Assembly (NCBI GenBank): GCA_023079485.1
Contig: CM041084.1
Coordinates: 17,078,609 to 17,142,608, forward strand
Direction of reading: 5' to 3'
Origin: Archilochus colubris
Lineage: Eukaryota; Chordata; Aves; Apodiformes; Trochilidae
Length of the DNA: 64,000 nt
Under the pieces are notes generated by a model. That model saw nothing but the letters and a program-made list of their open reading frames with translations, did no database searches and was not told where the DNA came from. Shown here piece after piece: positions 39,601 through 53,000 of the stretch. The stretch's first letter is position 1, and the number at the start of each line of letters is the position of its first letter. The translations under genes were made by a program, and so were the position numbers.

Positions 39601-39943
39601 GTCAGAAGTGACACTTATTAAAAGCCTATTTTCATTTTAAGTGTAAAAATAATTGTTTGACTTGCAAGCAGAACTTCATAAATCATTTCACTGGTAATAT
39701 TCTTTCCCCTGTAGCTGCTATTTCTGCACAATAAAACTTAGCTTCTGCTTTATTTTATGACAGTATTCTTGAGTTGCAGGCACTCCCAAAACTCACCTTC
39801 AACACCTTGTGCCAAATGACCTTTTCAGCCTAGCAGCTACATTCAAAGTCTATAAAACAGGTAACATTTATACTGCATAAAATTATTCATAGTGGAAAGA
39901 CTTGTTATTGAAGTGCAGCTCAGTCCCTTAGGGACAGACATAC
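30696..39943. other. Intron 2 sequence without a gene, next to exon 2
   Basis: AT-rich unique DNA with T runs (17 bases at 32310-32326), an (AAAT)n patch near 35602 and a T15-A10 hairpin-like tract at 37600-37624. A 160-codon frame at 32417-32899 and a 78-codon minus-strand frame at 35675-35911 show no known domain. I found no GPR158 exon 3 here. Confidence 0.55.
37600..37624. repeat. Poly(T)-poly(A) inverted tract
   Basis: Fifteen T residues are followed directly by ten A residues, a perfect self-complementary tract that could extrude as a hairpin. Most likely a simple-repeat product. Confidence 0.7.
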
Positions 39944-40049
39944 CTCAGAATTGTTGAGATGACACCTGTGTGTCCCCGAGAACCACCCCTCACTAGAACA
40001 CTGGTCAATGTCCACCTTCTGCAGATTGATGTCGACTTTGACAACACCT
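39944..40049 (-). CDS. GPR158: GPR158 coding exon 2 (106 bp): end of the Cache domain and start of the EGF-like linker
   Basis: On the minus strand a run of about 30 bases that is almost all T leads into CAG (acceptor AG at 40051-40050). The exon then begins with A, completing the arginine codon left open by exon 1 (AG+A). It encodes 35 residues, numbered 292-326: GVVKVDINLQKVDIDQCSSE, then GWFSGTHRCHLNNSE. This matches the GPR158 segment that follows PEFR in other vertebrates as I remember it, with only a few conservative changes. The exon ends GAG followed by donor GTATGT (GT at 39943-39942), leaving phase 0; the next expected residue is a cysteine from exon 3. C308 and C320 are in place and N323 is a sequon. 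The longer open frames over this segment are out of frame with the gene. Splice sites, phase and protein identity all agree. Confidence 0.95.
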
Positions 40050-40084
40050 CTGAAAAAAAAACAAAAAAAAAAGAAAAAGAACAG
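40050..40084 (-). promoter_or_regulatory. GPR158: Polypyrimidine tract and 3' splice site of GPR158 intron 1
   Basis: On the minus strand, T runs interrupted by single C or G bases lead directly to CAG. This is a strong U2AF-type acceptor. The plus-strand A runs at 40053-40081 are this tract read from the other side. Confidence 0.9.
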
Positions 40085-42612
40085 CCTTCAACACAGCGAC
40101 TACAGGAATAAGTCAAATTTCCTTACAATGCTGTAGCATGTGAAGCAGAACTGTATCTTTCTTTGAAATAAGTTTTGTTCCCCAAGCCACAATCACGGGA
40201 TGTGGTCTTATCATAATATATGTCAGTGAGGTCTAATGTTAAGAGCTCAGTAAATCTAACTAAGTGTGAGGTGGCAAGTAAGAGTAAGTTATATACTAAA
40301 ATAATTTAAGGCCCTTCACATTTTACAGCACAGTGAAGAACTTAAATATAATGAAGAACCTGCACTACTTTTTCCAAAGCCATCAACCTTTCCAAGCACA
40401 GCACCAGGCATCATACCTCACCTCCATGTCCAGTGACAACTGCATCCTCCCCTTTGCTCCAGAGAATGCTATTCACCAAAACAACTGGGCAAAAACCTTT
40501 TCTAATACTATCCCTAAACACAGCCCAACCTCCAATGACTTCCGGCCTTGCCTCCAGCAGGCACCCCACCCAAACTCCTCTCTCCTCATCTCTGCCAGCC
40601 AATGCTGGGGTAACACCTGATAGAAGAGCAGCATGATCCAGGAGTACACCAGATTTCCTACACACAGGTTCTCAAGGACTGTCTTAACTGTATTAGTGAT
40701 ACTCCAAGAACACTTATCAACAGTTTATCACCAACAGTATCCCTCAGAAACTTTTTTTTAATGAAAAGCTAAAAACTATTTCAAAGCCAGTGCTCTATTT
40801 TATAAAAAACTCTAAAATCACGAGAAGAAAAAAGTGCCTTTTAGTTAAAGCTCAGTTCCTACTAAAGTGTTGAACCATACTAACACTAATACTACTACTA
40901 ATAAGGGAGCTACAGAACAATACATTTGAGAGGCTACTAATGAACAAAATCCAAGCAGGCATAAGAGACAATCTTGATCCAAACCAGAACAATACTACTA
41001 TCTCATACCTGGCCCCAGTACAACCAAGTAAAAAGTGGCCAGAACAGCCATATCTGGACATTTATCTTCAGATATTCCCTGACTGCAGGAAAAACACAAG
41101 CACATTATTTAAGTGAACTGAAGAGGAATGCATTGGGAAATTATGTAGGATGGCCAGAGGAAATTAGATAGTGTACTTCATTCTCTTCTGTCTCTTGTCT
41201 AGAATCTAAACAGTACAATACTAAGCAGACTTAGAAATTACCCAAAATATTTAAATGCTAGCTCTAGAAACTTCAATTCAAAATAGCACACAACACAATA
41301 TTCAGAAATATTCTTAGTTTACATCTTTATAAACTTTCCACCCAATTTGGACAACAGCTTCTCCAGGAACTTCTAAAATAACACTTCCAGCCCAATCAAC
41401 TGTTTCATTCCTGTTCCAGGTGACCAAAAACCTCAAGGGAAAAACTGCCATACTACACAAACTAACTATATGTCAGTGGATTACAAGAATATCGTACTCC
41501 GATAACAAGGCATCTGTCTCAGTTGCTCATAAAACAGAGGTAATTAACTCTTCATCTGGTCACATGCAGATCTTGCCAAACGTGTTTCTAATATATTATG
41601 GACCTTTCTAAATATTAGTGTAGGGGCTGGGTTCAGGACCTTCTTCTGCTCAATAACCTCACAGTGGCTGCACAAGGAATGAAGCAGGAAGCAGGAACAA
41701 CACTGCTCCTTGCACTCCTAGTTCATGCTATACACCAGGCACTTTGGCAAGGGTCTCTCATGCATTAGTATCATTCTCACTACTCTAAGGGTATCAGTTT
41801 ATGCAGTAGGAAAAACAGTGATGATTCATCATTATTAGGACTGCAACAGATTCACCAGGGAGACTCTCTAAGCACCTTAGGGAAGTAAGTCTTTATTTCC
41901 TTTACATGGAAAGCTTTTCCCTTGTGTACATTTTGTTTTTAACTCGTAGGAGAGGAGTCTTCCCTTTCCCACTACAAACACTTCTGCAAAGAGAGAGGTA
42001 CAGACTGAAAATTAAGGGTAAGATAATCGCTGCTAGGAAAGGAGAAACATCTACTGAGTTTGCTGGGTAGTATCATAAACAGATCCTACAGAAGCAGAGC
42101 CAGTGCAAAGGTCTAAAAAAAATTCCAAAAGAAAACTTATCTAGAGGTTACTTGTGAGAAATACAACATGTACGAAACAGGGGCAGTAAGCACACTGAGC
42201 AAGCATTTGAGTACAGCCTTGTACCAGATGTGCTCCAACTTGATGAATTAGTGCCATGTTCTAGAGGGCCAGCAGGCAGAAAGCAGGATAACATCCTAAT
42301 TCTCAGAACCACATACTGGAAAGAAAGGAAATGTACTTCCAGATTTTTCACATCAGAATTAAGTAATTGTAGTGAGTTTTCAAAGGTAAAAGTTACTTCG
42401 TTCACAACAGCTGTCAAAATCATAGATTCACATAGCAGCTGGGAGGCCTCAGGTGCCCATGTCCTCAGTCACAAAGTCCACTGCCTCATTCAGCATCATG
42501 CCCACACTCTCCTTAGCCCCAGTTTTGCTGCCAGTGTACTTGCTTCTTGTTGCCCTTCATGTTCCTCACCAGATGCAGTCTCCTATGAGCTCAGTTACCA
42601 TAACCCCATTCA
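40085..42612. other. Intron 1 sequence without a gene
   Basis: Unique AT-rich DNA. A moderately GC-rich, C-rich patch at 40380-40620 keeps short frames open but shows no recognisable protein. Confidence 0.55.
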
Positions 42613-43195
42613 TACATAGAATAATAGAATGATTTAGGTTGGAAAAGGCCTAAGAGATCACCAAGTCTAACCATAAACTAACACTGTGAAGTCCACCACT
42701 AAACCACATCTCTAAGTGCCCCATCTACACACCCTGTAAATACCTCCACGGATGGTGACCTGGCCATTTCCCTGGGCAGCCTGTCCCAGTGACAACCCTT
42801 TCAGTGAAGACATTTTTCCTAATACCCAATCTAAACCTCCCCGGGCACAACCTGGTCATTTCCTCCTGTTTTATCACTTGTAAACTTGGGACAAGAGACC
42901 AACACTCCCCTCACCACAACCTCCTCTCAGGTAGTTTTAGAGAGCAATAAGGTCTCCCTTCAGCCTCATTTTCTCTAGACTAAACAATCCCAGTTCCCTC
43001 AGTCACTACTCATAAGACTTGTGCTCTAGACCCTTCACCGGATTCATTGGTCTTCTTTGGACACACCCCAGCACCTCAGTGTCTGTCTTGCAGCCAGGGG
43101 CCCAGCACTGAGCACACTATCTGAGGTGAAGCCTCACCAGGTTCAGGGGGACAATCACTTCCCCACTCCTGCTGGCCAAAGCACTGCTGATACAA
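42613..43195 (-). mobile_element. CR1 LINE, about 580 bp of the 3' part
   Basis: The plus strand begins ATAGAATAATAGAATGATTT then AGGTTGGAAAAGGCCTAAGA, the reverse-complemented CR1 terminus. It continues through CCCTGGGCAGCCTGTCCCAG and CCCCAGCACCTCAGTGTCTG to CTGCTGGCC. It is sense to GPR158 within intron 1, 5'-truncated and frame-broken. Confidence 0.93.
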
Positions 43196-46100
43196 GACAA
43201 TAAAGTTCACAGTCATGCTCAGACTGTGTCTCCATATTTCTCCCAAATTACGTGGCTACTCTACCTCTTGCACACTTTCATTTTATACTTGAGTTTTGTC
43301 AGGAGTTACCCGTTACAACGTGCATCCCTGAGAATTATTTAATTTCAATATATTTTCACAATGCTTCCAGAAACGCTATAAAATTCTTCCATTTGAAACC
43401 AAATGCATTTTCTCTTTGTTTCCCTTGTGTTAAAACTTTCCTTACAAGAATGTTTGCCTTTCAGAAAAGTCTTCATTAATTTCTAAAAAACAAACAACAA
43501 AAATTTAAATTAAAAAAAAATTCACAAAAACATTTCTGCCTATGCTCTTGTCCTGCCTACAGCTCTTCTGTATCACAGCCTGAACTTCTCATATGATTAA
43601 GTTGTTCTGCTTTTTCCTTTTCTCAGAGATTTAGGAATTTCTGTAGTGATAAACTGTGGGAAGGAAAAACAGTGCAATCCGGAAGCAGGCACATGAAAAC
43701 AATCTGTCTTGTCAGTTACAATTTAGTAACATCTGGTAACATCACACTTGTGCTAAGGTAGCAACAGGGTCTTCAACTACTTTGGGATGTAATGCTTTCA
43801 AAAGAGAATTTATTTAAGCATGTACGTAGCATTTACAGAAAACATCACGATGGTACTTTCACTGTACTCACTGGAATACTTTGCTATTTTAAAACACCAT
43901 TGCAGATTTGGACCCTACTGAAATTACACAGAGTACACAGAGATGTACCTGATGATGTATTTCTGAAATTAATCTGTGATTAATACAATAGCTGGCAGGG
44001 CCTGTTTAGCCACCCACATTTCAGTTATTTTTGACTCAGCATTCAGAAAATGGAACATATGGAAGCATAAATTCTCCTGGAGTGTATATGGGCCAAGTAC
44101 CTGGAAGTATTGTATTTACTTAACTACCTGAGAATAAGTGCAGCTCTGCTAACTTGATAGAAGAGACCAAGACAAATATCATGGTATGAGGAGACTCAGC
44201 TTGTCAGCACAAACACAATCACAGCACCCACAGTGCTGTCTGGCTGAACCCAAGCCACAGTGGTAAGTTAATAACAATATTACTGGTAATTGTGGACCAT
44301 CTGGCAAGTAAGTATATTTTGCTAATCTCCTTATAACAATAAATATTTGTTTTCTGCCACAATTTTCCAGTCCTTACACACACACAAAAATACTTAAGGA
44401 TTATGCATTCATGTTTCACATGTAGTTAGGAAAGAATTAGTTGAATTGTACATATTAGATTTAACATTGAAGAATGATGTCATCAAGGATTTTCTGTCAG
44501 GTCAGAGGTTTGATTTAAGAGGCTTTCATGTCTATCTTAATTTCCAGTACCACTGTTTGTTGGCATGCTGTTTGCCTTGAAATCTGTGCCAGAAATTGAT
44601 TTAAGCTTATTTCCCCAGCCTACTAGCTATCTTGATAGTTTCAGTAGTTATAATATTTCATTGTAACAACATGTGGTAAAACCTGTATCTGCAGAATTTT
44701 TTGTCTGTACTGTTTGATCATAAAAAAGCAGAAGGAACATGTCCTCTTTCTCTCAGCCAGCTTAAATCAGAGCTGCACAGAATAACACCCTGCCAACATT
44801 TAAATGGTAATAAATAATATTTTTATCCTCTAGATCCTCAGAAGCTTTTTGGCACAGAGATCAGCACAACTCAGCTAAAAAGGCATTCTAAGTTTGTCTT
44901 TTAAGTATTTAATCTATTTTTGTACCTGTAAGCATTGTGAGCAGCCATAATAAAGGTATAAAGCATAGTCATCACACGCTGAGTAAACAACATCCCCCAA
45001 ATCTCAATGTCTGCCTACATTCTTCCACTCCTGCATGCTGTCCTTCTAAGTTTCCCTTACCACAAAATAAGGAAACAAGAAAAAACTCTACAGCTGTCCC
45101 AAATCTGCAAATGCCCACACTTTTAGATAAATGCAGACTGTAATTACTATAGCAAATGTCTTCAGAGCAGATACCTTTTCTGATCACTCTTATTTTGGAG
45201 ACAGACACTTTCAAGAGCATTAATTTTCAAGCAGTACATACTACCTGATACCTGAGGCTGCTTCAATGGACCATAAACTGGGCATCCAAAATGAGTCCCA
45301 GTGACAAATTCACAAGTGACATTAGGCCATAAGTCTTACTGGTAATCAGCAATTTCTATAGGTTCAAGTTGGTTTTGAAAGTGAAGATGCAGAATTCTGC
45401 ATCAGTTAGACATTTTTAAAAGTATTACTTTTGCATATCCCACTAGAGTCACAAAGGCTACTAGCACAGTACATGCAACATGACTTTGATCACCCAGTTA
45501 CCACTTCTTTCTTACTAACAGGACCAAGACAGACTTACCTAATCCTCTGCCACAGCACAACTGCTGCTTTCCAGCACACATCTTCACAGGAGAATCAGCT
45601 TTCACTAAAAATAAACTTAACTGAAGAGTAATGTATAGCAATGTGTGCACATGAATTAGGATTCACCTGCAAAGAAAATCCCTCTAGGCCACTTGGAACA
45701 GTACTACAAGGATGGAATACTTAAAACTGAATCCTCTGCTGTATGAAGATTTCAGATTCAAATCAGGCTTCAAGTTTATGGCATTCACTGCTCTCTTTCC
45801 AGGGATTTCCCTGCAGTTTAGTCAGAGAGCTTCCTAGCTACTTCAAGCGCTGCTGATACCTTTTTTGGGGGGGGGAAGGTTGTGGTGGTTTTTTTTGATT
45901 AAGAAAGTTTTACTTGCTGCTAGCATCTTAATTCTGTCACAAAGAATCACCTTGTGTAGGAACACTGAGTGGCTGAGAGGTACCACTTACATTAGATTCT
46001 CCCTATGAAAAAAGGTCTTTGAGACAAATTCAAGCTACTTAGTAAGAAACCAACATTTACTTCTTTTAATGTTCTCATTAATAAAGGGGTCAAAGAGACA

Positions 46101-49100
46101 GGTAGAAAGGGCCTCAAGGAAAGTGATTTAAGGAAAAAAAAAAAAGGGATTAAAAACAAGAAAAGCTTTTGAACTAGAAGGATGCTACACAGAAGATAGA
46201 GCTTCAGTCCAACTACAGCAGATCTTCTGACATTTATGATTTATTTGAAGGTAATAAGGGAGCTTTAAAACCAAAAAGTAAAAGTTGAAGCCAATATTAG
46301 GGGAAAAAAAAAAAAAAAAGAGAAGGAAAATGGAGAGGCATAAACCTGGGTGAGGAGCATACCAATTAAAAACTTCAAATATCTCAGAAAAAAAGACAAA
46401 CTTGTATAGAATCTGTAAGGCCAACACATAACAAAGATATAAAAATCACTCAGAGTAGAAGCAGCCTTTGCAGAAAACTGTTCTCATCACTGCACACTTC
46501 AGAGCCAGGAAGCTCCAGCCTCTGAGCTGGTCTTGATAGCATCAGTGTGACAGAAGTCAGCTGTCACATGCAGGGATGTTAACAAGGTGGGCACCACAAC
46601 TATCCCTGCATTGTTCAACACATAAAGAGATGACTGCAAATTGGTGACCACTGACAGTGTTTGCAGGTGATAAAAATACTTAGTGTAGCTCACAACTAAA
46701 TCTGATTGACATAGAGAAGATGAATGAACACCTTCTGAAGTGTTTTTGCAACACAAGAATCTGGGATTTCCTGATGAAAGAATTTAGATTCATGGAGGAA
46801 ATTTCAAAACAGAAATTAATGTTTTCTCTGAACAGTTCATTAATTATGAACCAACTGCTAAAAAGCAGAAGAAAAATTGCAGAAGAAAAATTTGGTTTAA
46901 AAGTGAATTAGAATCATGGAGTTGAGCTTAATCCATAATTACTGTCAACATTAATTCAGATGGAATCTGAAAAACTTTTCTTTATAGGTTATTATATGCA
47001 AACAGGATATAACAAAGATAGGAAAACCTGGCACTTCCATTTTTTCTTAAGTACGTGCCAGAAGTTGCTTCTGGAGAGTGAGCTAGGTAAGCCTTTCATC
47101 TGACCTAATGCAGCAAAACTTCTGATCTTAACTTCAGGAACACTTCTCTATCTCAGCTCAGGTTCCTGAACAGACAGATTAGGCAGTGACAGTCCTGGAG
47201 ATGAATGTTAAGATAGTAAGGACTGTCACATGTCCATTCCCTTCAGAAAAGCTTTTAACCTGCTGGGCTGGAAGCCTTGCCCAAAAGGGATGGGGTAGGG
47301 AACCAAGGAGAGGAAACAACATTTTGACCCAAGAAGCCAGTTGCTTTTTTTGCACCATCCCATGTGCTGCATGCTTGAGGACATAAATGCAGTATGTATT
47401 TCAGTTCCCACTTGGCCATATTTAACTGCTTTCTTCAAAGATCCACTTCTGCTTCTTCAACAGTGAAAACTGCTGAGTTATGTTTCAGAGAAAGAAAGCC
47501 CTATTTATTTTTCCTTTTGTTTCATCAACACCTTGTTTTCTAATATATATATTAAAAAAAAAAGGCAGAGACATAATTGAGTATCTAAAGAATACTTAAA
47601 ATATACTGGCATTTTCTATACACATGCATCAGAAGACTTTTCTTTGTTCTCATCTCTCTTCAGGAATATAACCCCAAAACTTTCAGAATTTCTAGGAAAT
47701 AAATTATTCCTTTTAATTTTTAAAAGCTGTTCTAAATCCACACACTCATTCAATTATATGGATCAGATCATGGTACAGAAAAAAATGTCAGCCTCACCAT
47801 TTTAAAGTATTTCCATGATTACAATTAATGTATCACGTCACTAAAAATTAGAAAGCCTCCCTAAACACTTAAAAGGAATTTTCTTTCTTAGTTCAGTACC
47901 AAGACTAAAGAGATATTGGGGAGAGAACTTAGAGATGTGGCTACACACTTAAAGAAATTCAAGCATATTCAAAAGAAAAAAGGTAGTAATTTTTACAATC
48001 TCTTCTCTTTTATGTCTACATTTATGGTTATTTCACAAAAAAATGTAAAAACTGCGAAATACTTAGAAAAAGAAAATCACATACATTCTCTAGGAAATTA
48101 CTTATATTTCATAAATACTCCTATCTTTAGGATTTAATTTGCCTTTAATGATGCTTCCTCAACAAGCGCCCTATAATAGCCTAATACTTGAGTGGATCAA
48201 GTCATTGTTATATTTATAATATGTCACATTAATAGTATGTCACTGTCATATTAATAATATGGTGGAAATCACATTACACTGCATTTAGGGAATAAACTCT
48301 TAAAATTTAATGTGCAATAAAGATTAATCTTTGCACCAAGGAATATCTTTCTAATAATTAAGAGAGAAGTAGCAAGCATTAGGAAGACCAAAAAAAAATA
48401 CTCAGCAGGAATACTTGATTCAGCCAGACTTCCGAATGAAGTTACCTGCAAATGCTCCAGAAGAAATAAAAATAAAAAACTTTCAAAGTTTGTTGATTGT
48501 ATACCTTTCTGCCAAAAAAAAATAAAAAATGCAAACACTTCTCTGGGTTTGGTAAAAAACAAATGAACAAAAAAACCCTACCTGGCCTTGCAGAAACATG
48601 ATGGGAGAGGAAAAAAAAGTCAATGTATCCTGAAGATATGCTGACCTCTTAGATCAAACACTGTGGAAGAGCAATGACCAGTTCCCAAAAGGTTGACACA
48701 GTACAACACATTAAAGAAAATGAGAACAGCACACAAGAGAACATTTTGAGCTGCAAAAGCAGCAGTTCATTCATCAGTTTGGGAATAACTGATGTCACTG
48801 CACAAGGCTGAAACATTGCACATGAATCTGACTAAACACATTCAAGAAACACTGGAACCTGACTTGAGAGAGGGACCATAGCAACAGAGAGCTTATAACG
48901 GGAGACTAAAGAAAGCTGGTTTGTGTTGTCTAGTGAACAAAGGTGGAGAAGGGACTGCTGCCTATAAATAGGTCAGGGCAGTAAACATCAGTGAAGTGTC
49001 CTATTTCAGATAGAAGGCACTTCTGGAACAGGAATAAATGGATGAGAATTGACTGAATAAATTTAGATCAGAAATCAGAAGATGCTATCCAACCATTATG

Positions 49101-49701
49101 CCTGGCATCCCAGTGTAAGACAGTGCTTGGTCAGCTGGTAACATGAAGTGTGCCTGTGACAGCAGGAGACTGGACCCAGGAGGGCTTCTGTCTTAGGAAA
49201 AACCAGACAGACAAACAAACAAAAAAACACTCCATGGCTTCTATTATATGACCTCCTAATAGCTTCTTAGGAGCACACCCTTCTTCAAGGTTAAGGAGTA
49301 ATGCTCCCCACTTGCTCACCAAACCACTAACACAATGAAAACCTCCAGCTTTCTCTCCAGAGGCCAAGCAAGTACCTTTACAAAAGGAAACATACTCACA
49401 AGATGCAACTTCTCACACCATTCCTCTTCCATGGTAGGGCTGCAAAGAGACCGACTGAACCAACATGTGCCATGGAATGTGGCTCCATGTACTTGTGCAG
49501 CAGGAAGTAGCAGATGAGGAGCTGTAAGACTAGGGACTAGGGCTACCATACTCTACACTTCACAGTACCACCTGAAGAGTGATTAGACATGTTAGGGTTA
49601 GGGTAAATTAGCTGGTAAATTCCAGCTGCAAACTCCTTTTCAAGAAAAGAGAAGGGAACAGCTCATATCACCAAGAGATAAGGTCTAGTCTCTGATGATC
49701 C
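43196..49701. other. Intron 1 sequence without a gene
   Basis: AT-rich unique DNA with homopolymers (16 A at 46304-46319) and a T/G-rich patch near 45860-45900. A probable ancient LINE relic occupies 48840-49100, and two tandem TTAGGG words lie at about 49593. No gene signature. Confidence 0.55.
48840..49100 (+). mobile_element. Possible ancient CR1/L3-like LINE relic
   Basis: The order of words (AAGAAAGCTGGTTTGT, CCTATAAATAGGTCAGGGCA, then AGATAGAAGGCACTTCTGGA, AACAGGAATAAATGGATGAG and TCAGAAATCAGAAGATGCT) follows the 3' coding region of old amniote CR1/L3 elements. Divergence is much higher than in the other CR1 copies, so the call rests on pattern memory. Confidence 0.4.
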
Positions 49702-50090
49702 CAGAATCACAGAATTAGTGAAGCTGGAAAAGATCCCCAAGATCATCAAGTCCAGCCTATGACCTAACACTACCACATCAGCTAAATCATGGCACTAAGT
49801 GCCACATCCAGCCTTTCCTTAAGTATCTCCAGGGATAGCAACTCAACTTCCCTGGGCAGTCCATTCCAATGCCTGATCACTCTCTCCATGAGGAAGTGCT
49901 TCCTGATATCCAACCTAAACCTCCCCTGGCACAGCTTCAGGCCATGCCCTCTCTTCCTGTCACTCACTGCCTGGGAGAAGAGCCCGACCCCCTCTGCCTA
50001 CAACCTCCCTTCAGGTAGTTGTAGATAGCGATAAGGTCCCCCCTCAAGTCTCTCTCTAGGATAAACAACCCCAGCTCCCTTAGCCATGAT
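49702..50090 (-). mobile_element. CR1 LINE, about 390 bp of the 3' part
   Basis: The plus strand starts CAGAATCACAGAATTAGTGA with AGATCATCAAGTCCAGCCTA and runs to GGATAAACAACCCCAGCTCC. The minus strand still reads CR1 C-terminal words such as [11 protein letters not shown] and [14 protein letters not shown]. It is sense to GPR158 and 5'-truncated. Confidence 0.93.
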
Positions 50091-53000
50091 TTTCCTTTCC
50101 AAGTGAGAGGCTATGCTGCATTCTGTAAGCAGAGGGGAACATTTGCTCCCTGCACTTGGGCAGACCAAAGGCTGTGGATTCAGACACCCCCCCAAGCAAG
50201 CACTGCTATGAATCTGCAGGCAGTCAGTGACTCTCACTTAGCATTGCACAGGCTAATGCGGTCCCATCATGTTTAGACAAGTTCTGGCGAATTTATTCAG
50301 TAAAGTTGTATTTGGTTTCTCCACTTTATCTCAGTATTGGCCTACAGTGTCAGCCTTGCAATGCAACTTGGTTGACAATACTCTCTCACCATCCTTGGTC
50401 TTCACTTTGGACAGTTTGTCTGTCACCTCTTGGGGAGGGAAAGAAGGGTAGGAGATGAAATTAAAGACAGATAGCAAATTGCTTACAACAGCAGCCCACC
50501 TCTAATGCTTCTCTTGGCAGAAGGCACCATAGCTCTTCACTACAAGAAGAAAACTTCTTTTGGCTAGTTTGTTTTTTGTTTTTTTGACTAATATTGAAAG
50601 TGCCTTAAATTACATCAGTGACCTCATGTAAGACTATTAAATGGAGAGAGCATGTAAAATCATCCATTAACATGTTCTTAACAGATGGTTCAGAGATACT
50701 TTGTCAGGAGAACCAACATAGCTGTCTCAAAACACGGAGGTCAATACATACTGCTTTTCAGTAGATAGGCCTTAAGCAGGAATTTATTGTGTTGCTCAAA
50801 GACGGTGAGGTGAATTAAAGTTTCTTTCAAGAGGCACCTTATAGTAATTAATACTAATGTTCTAATAACTACATTAGGTTTTACACTTTTATATTACATG
50901 CTTATACTTTAAACCATTTCATCTCTTGAGAACTACTGAGCCTGTTTGCCTATCAAGTACAGAAAACACTGTCAATCTTAAGACATCCCACAAAGTTTGG
51001 GAGAAGTGCATTTTTTTTCCTACAGTATTTCCTATGTAGCAGAAGAGTTACTTTTTCAATATCCCAAATAGTAAGCTTTAATCAGAAGCCCATCTTTCAG
51101 GTAACATAACTCAAAGTAGAAACATGGGAACCATCACACAGCCTTGCCAGAATATAAATATATATATCTGTGTATGTACTTCTTCCACTTAGTTCCTCAT
51201 ATAGTTAACAAAAAACATACAGAACCATTTCCATTTTCTTACATAAGCTTACCAACTCATCTCTGATTTTGATAGAACAAAACTTGTTAATTTTTTTCCC
51301 AACTATTCAGTACAACAGTAATACACCTTAGACTTCCACAGCATAACCCATCGCAAGATCTTCTAAATAGGAAGAGGTTCTCCAAGCTTAGATGTGCTTA
51401 CTGGATGCCAGTTTAAGTCTCAGAGTTACAACAGGTTACTCCATTTCTTCAATTGAAGTGACTCCCCTGATGGTAAGAAGAGGCTGGGAAGAGGAAGTGA
51501 AGGCAGAGCTTTGTGCTGCACTCAGGATGACCTCTACTGGTTGCCTCGGTTGGCCAGTGTTAGTCCAAAAGGGACCTGATGTGTTCTGCACACCAGAGCT
51601 ACCACAGCAGAAACCTACATCACTGAGATGCTTCCTGGCATTACAGCATCTTGACACAGAGCTGAGGTTGAAGCTTTAGACTCTGTTGTTTAATAATCTG
51701 TTTTTCTCTTAACTGATGTCAAGATTGTGGGTTCTTTGAATGGAGCTTTCTATCAAGAACTAGAGTTCTCAGATATCTGGTTAGTAGCTGCCACCCCACC
51801 CTCAGCCTGGTGGTTCTTTAAGCTATAGGAACCTCTGTCCACAACAAAAGAATCTCAGACTATACTAGCTTTCATATGCATCCTGAAATTCATCAAGTGT
51901 CAAACACTGCATTTCAATAAAATACAAGGAGCTTCCTGAGCTCTTCTGGACACACAAATATCCCTGCTGGGGTCTAGAAGAGCTCCAGAGTAGAGCTAGT
52001 CTTGGGTTTTGGTCTTGAGAAGAATTCAGCAACAAGCAGTCTTCAGGTGAGCTCTCTTAAAATAAAAAAAATTAATCTGCCAGTCTCTGTGCAGCAGGTC
52101 TTTATTTTTTTCCCAAGGATATACAGCTGTATTCACACTTGTGTTCAATCCCACTGGATTCAGACAGACAAAAAAACAAGTGATCACATATACAATTGCC
52201 TGGCCACATAGGTGTGGCAAAATAGCTCCAGTATCTGCTGTTATCTTTACCTACTACTGAATTACAACATAAAGCAAATTCTGTGCTGCTCTATCACCTC
52301 CTGAAAAATACCAGCTGCTCCTAGGTGGTGGGCATTCCTTGAGGGACAGCTACCCACGAGCCTCACCACAGCAGTGCCAGCGTGAAAAGTCTAACAATCC
52401 ATGACCCACAGGTTGCTCTCATTCTCTCATTCCTTGGACACATCCCTCTTTGCTGTCAGAATATGAAGACATGAGAAAGGGCCTTTCTGTACCCTGCTCT
52501 ATGCTAGTCACTGTCCAGCTGCAAAGTCCTTGGGGTAACAGCAATAAATAAAGCAATTCTCTACATATAGCACACATAAACTACGCAGCTATGTAACAGA
52601 GGGGTGACCTAAGAAAAGCTTACCTACTGCCAGGTCTGGTTGTAGATACATGCATTATGACAAAACTTCCATCACAAATACACTTACTGACATCCTGACC
52701 ACTGACCAGGTTTGAGCACCCCACAGTGGGTGTGCTCTGGAGACCAGAAATAACAGTTTACCAGCATAACACTGCTCCCCAGATGTTTAAAATCATAGCT
52801 CGGGTCGAGCTAGTTTTAATTATGCAGCATTATAAGAGCTCAGTTAACACCTTCCTCTTGCAGTCAGAAATAAACTACAACTGGCAGCTGCTGCCCTTCT
52901 CTTCCCCCACCCCCAAAAAGGACACCAGGGATCCACGTGCACACCTGTTTCAAAAGGAGCAGGTAAAGCAGACGTTGTCTTATAGACCGAGATGAAAGTG

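Larger units (their letters stand above)
1..39943 (-). other. GPR158: GPR158 intron 2, 5' part only (runs off the window)
   Basis: The intron starts at the donor GTATGT (39943-39942) and continues to the window edge, so it exceeds 39.9 kb here. The next exon should begin with a cysteine followed by an EGF-like cysteine-rich stretch and then the first transmembrane helix. I looked on the minus strand for the reverse complement of that segment and did not find it. The interval is therefore treated as one intron filled with repeats and unique AT-rich DNA. Confidence 0.75.

Noticed and set aside
1..39943. GPR158 exon 3 and transmembrane exons
   Set aside because: I looked for the reverse complement of the expected cysteine-rich segment and found no match with splice sites; these exons probably lie beyond the left edge.
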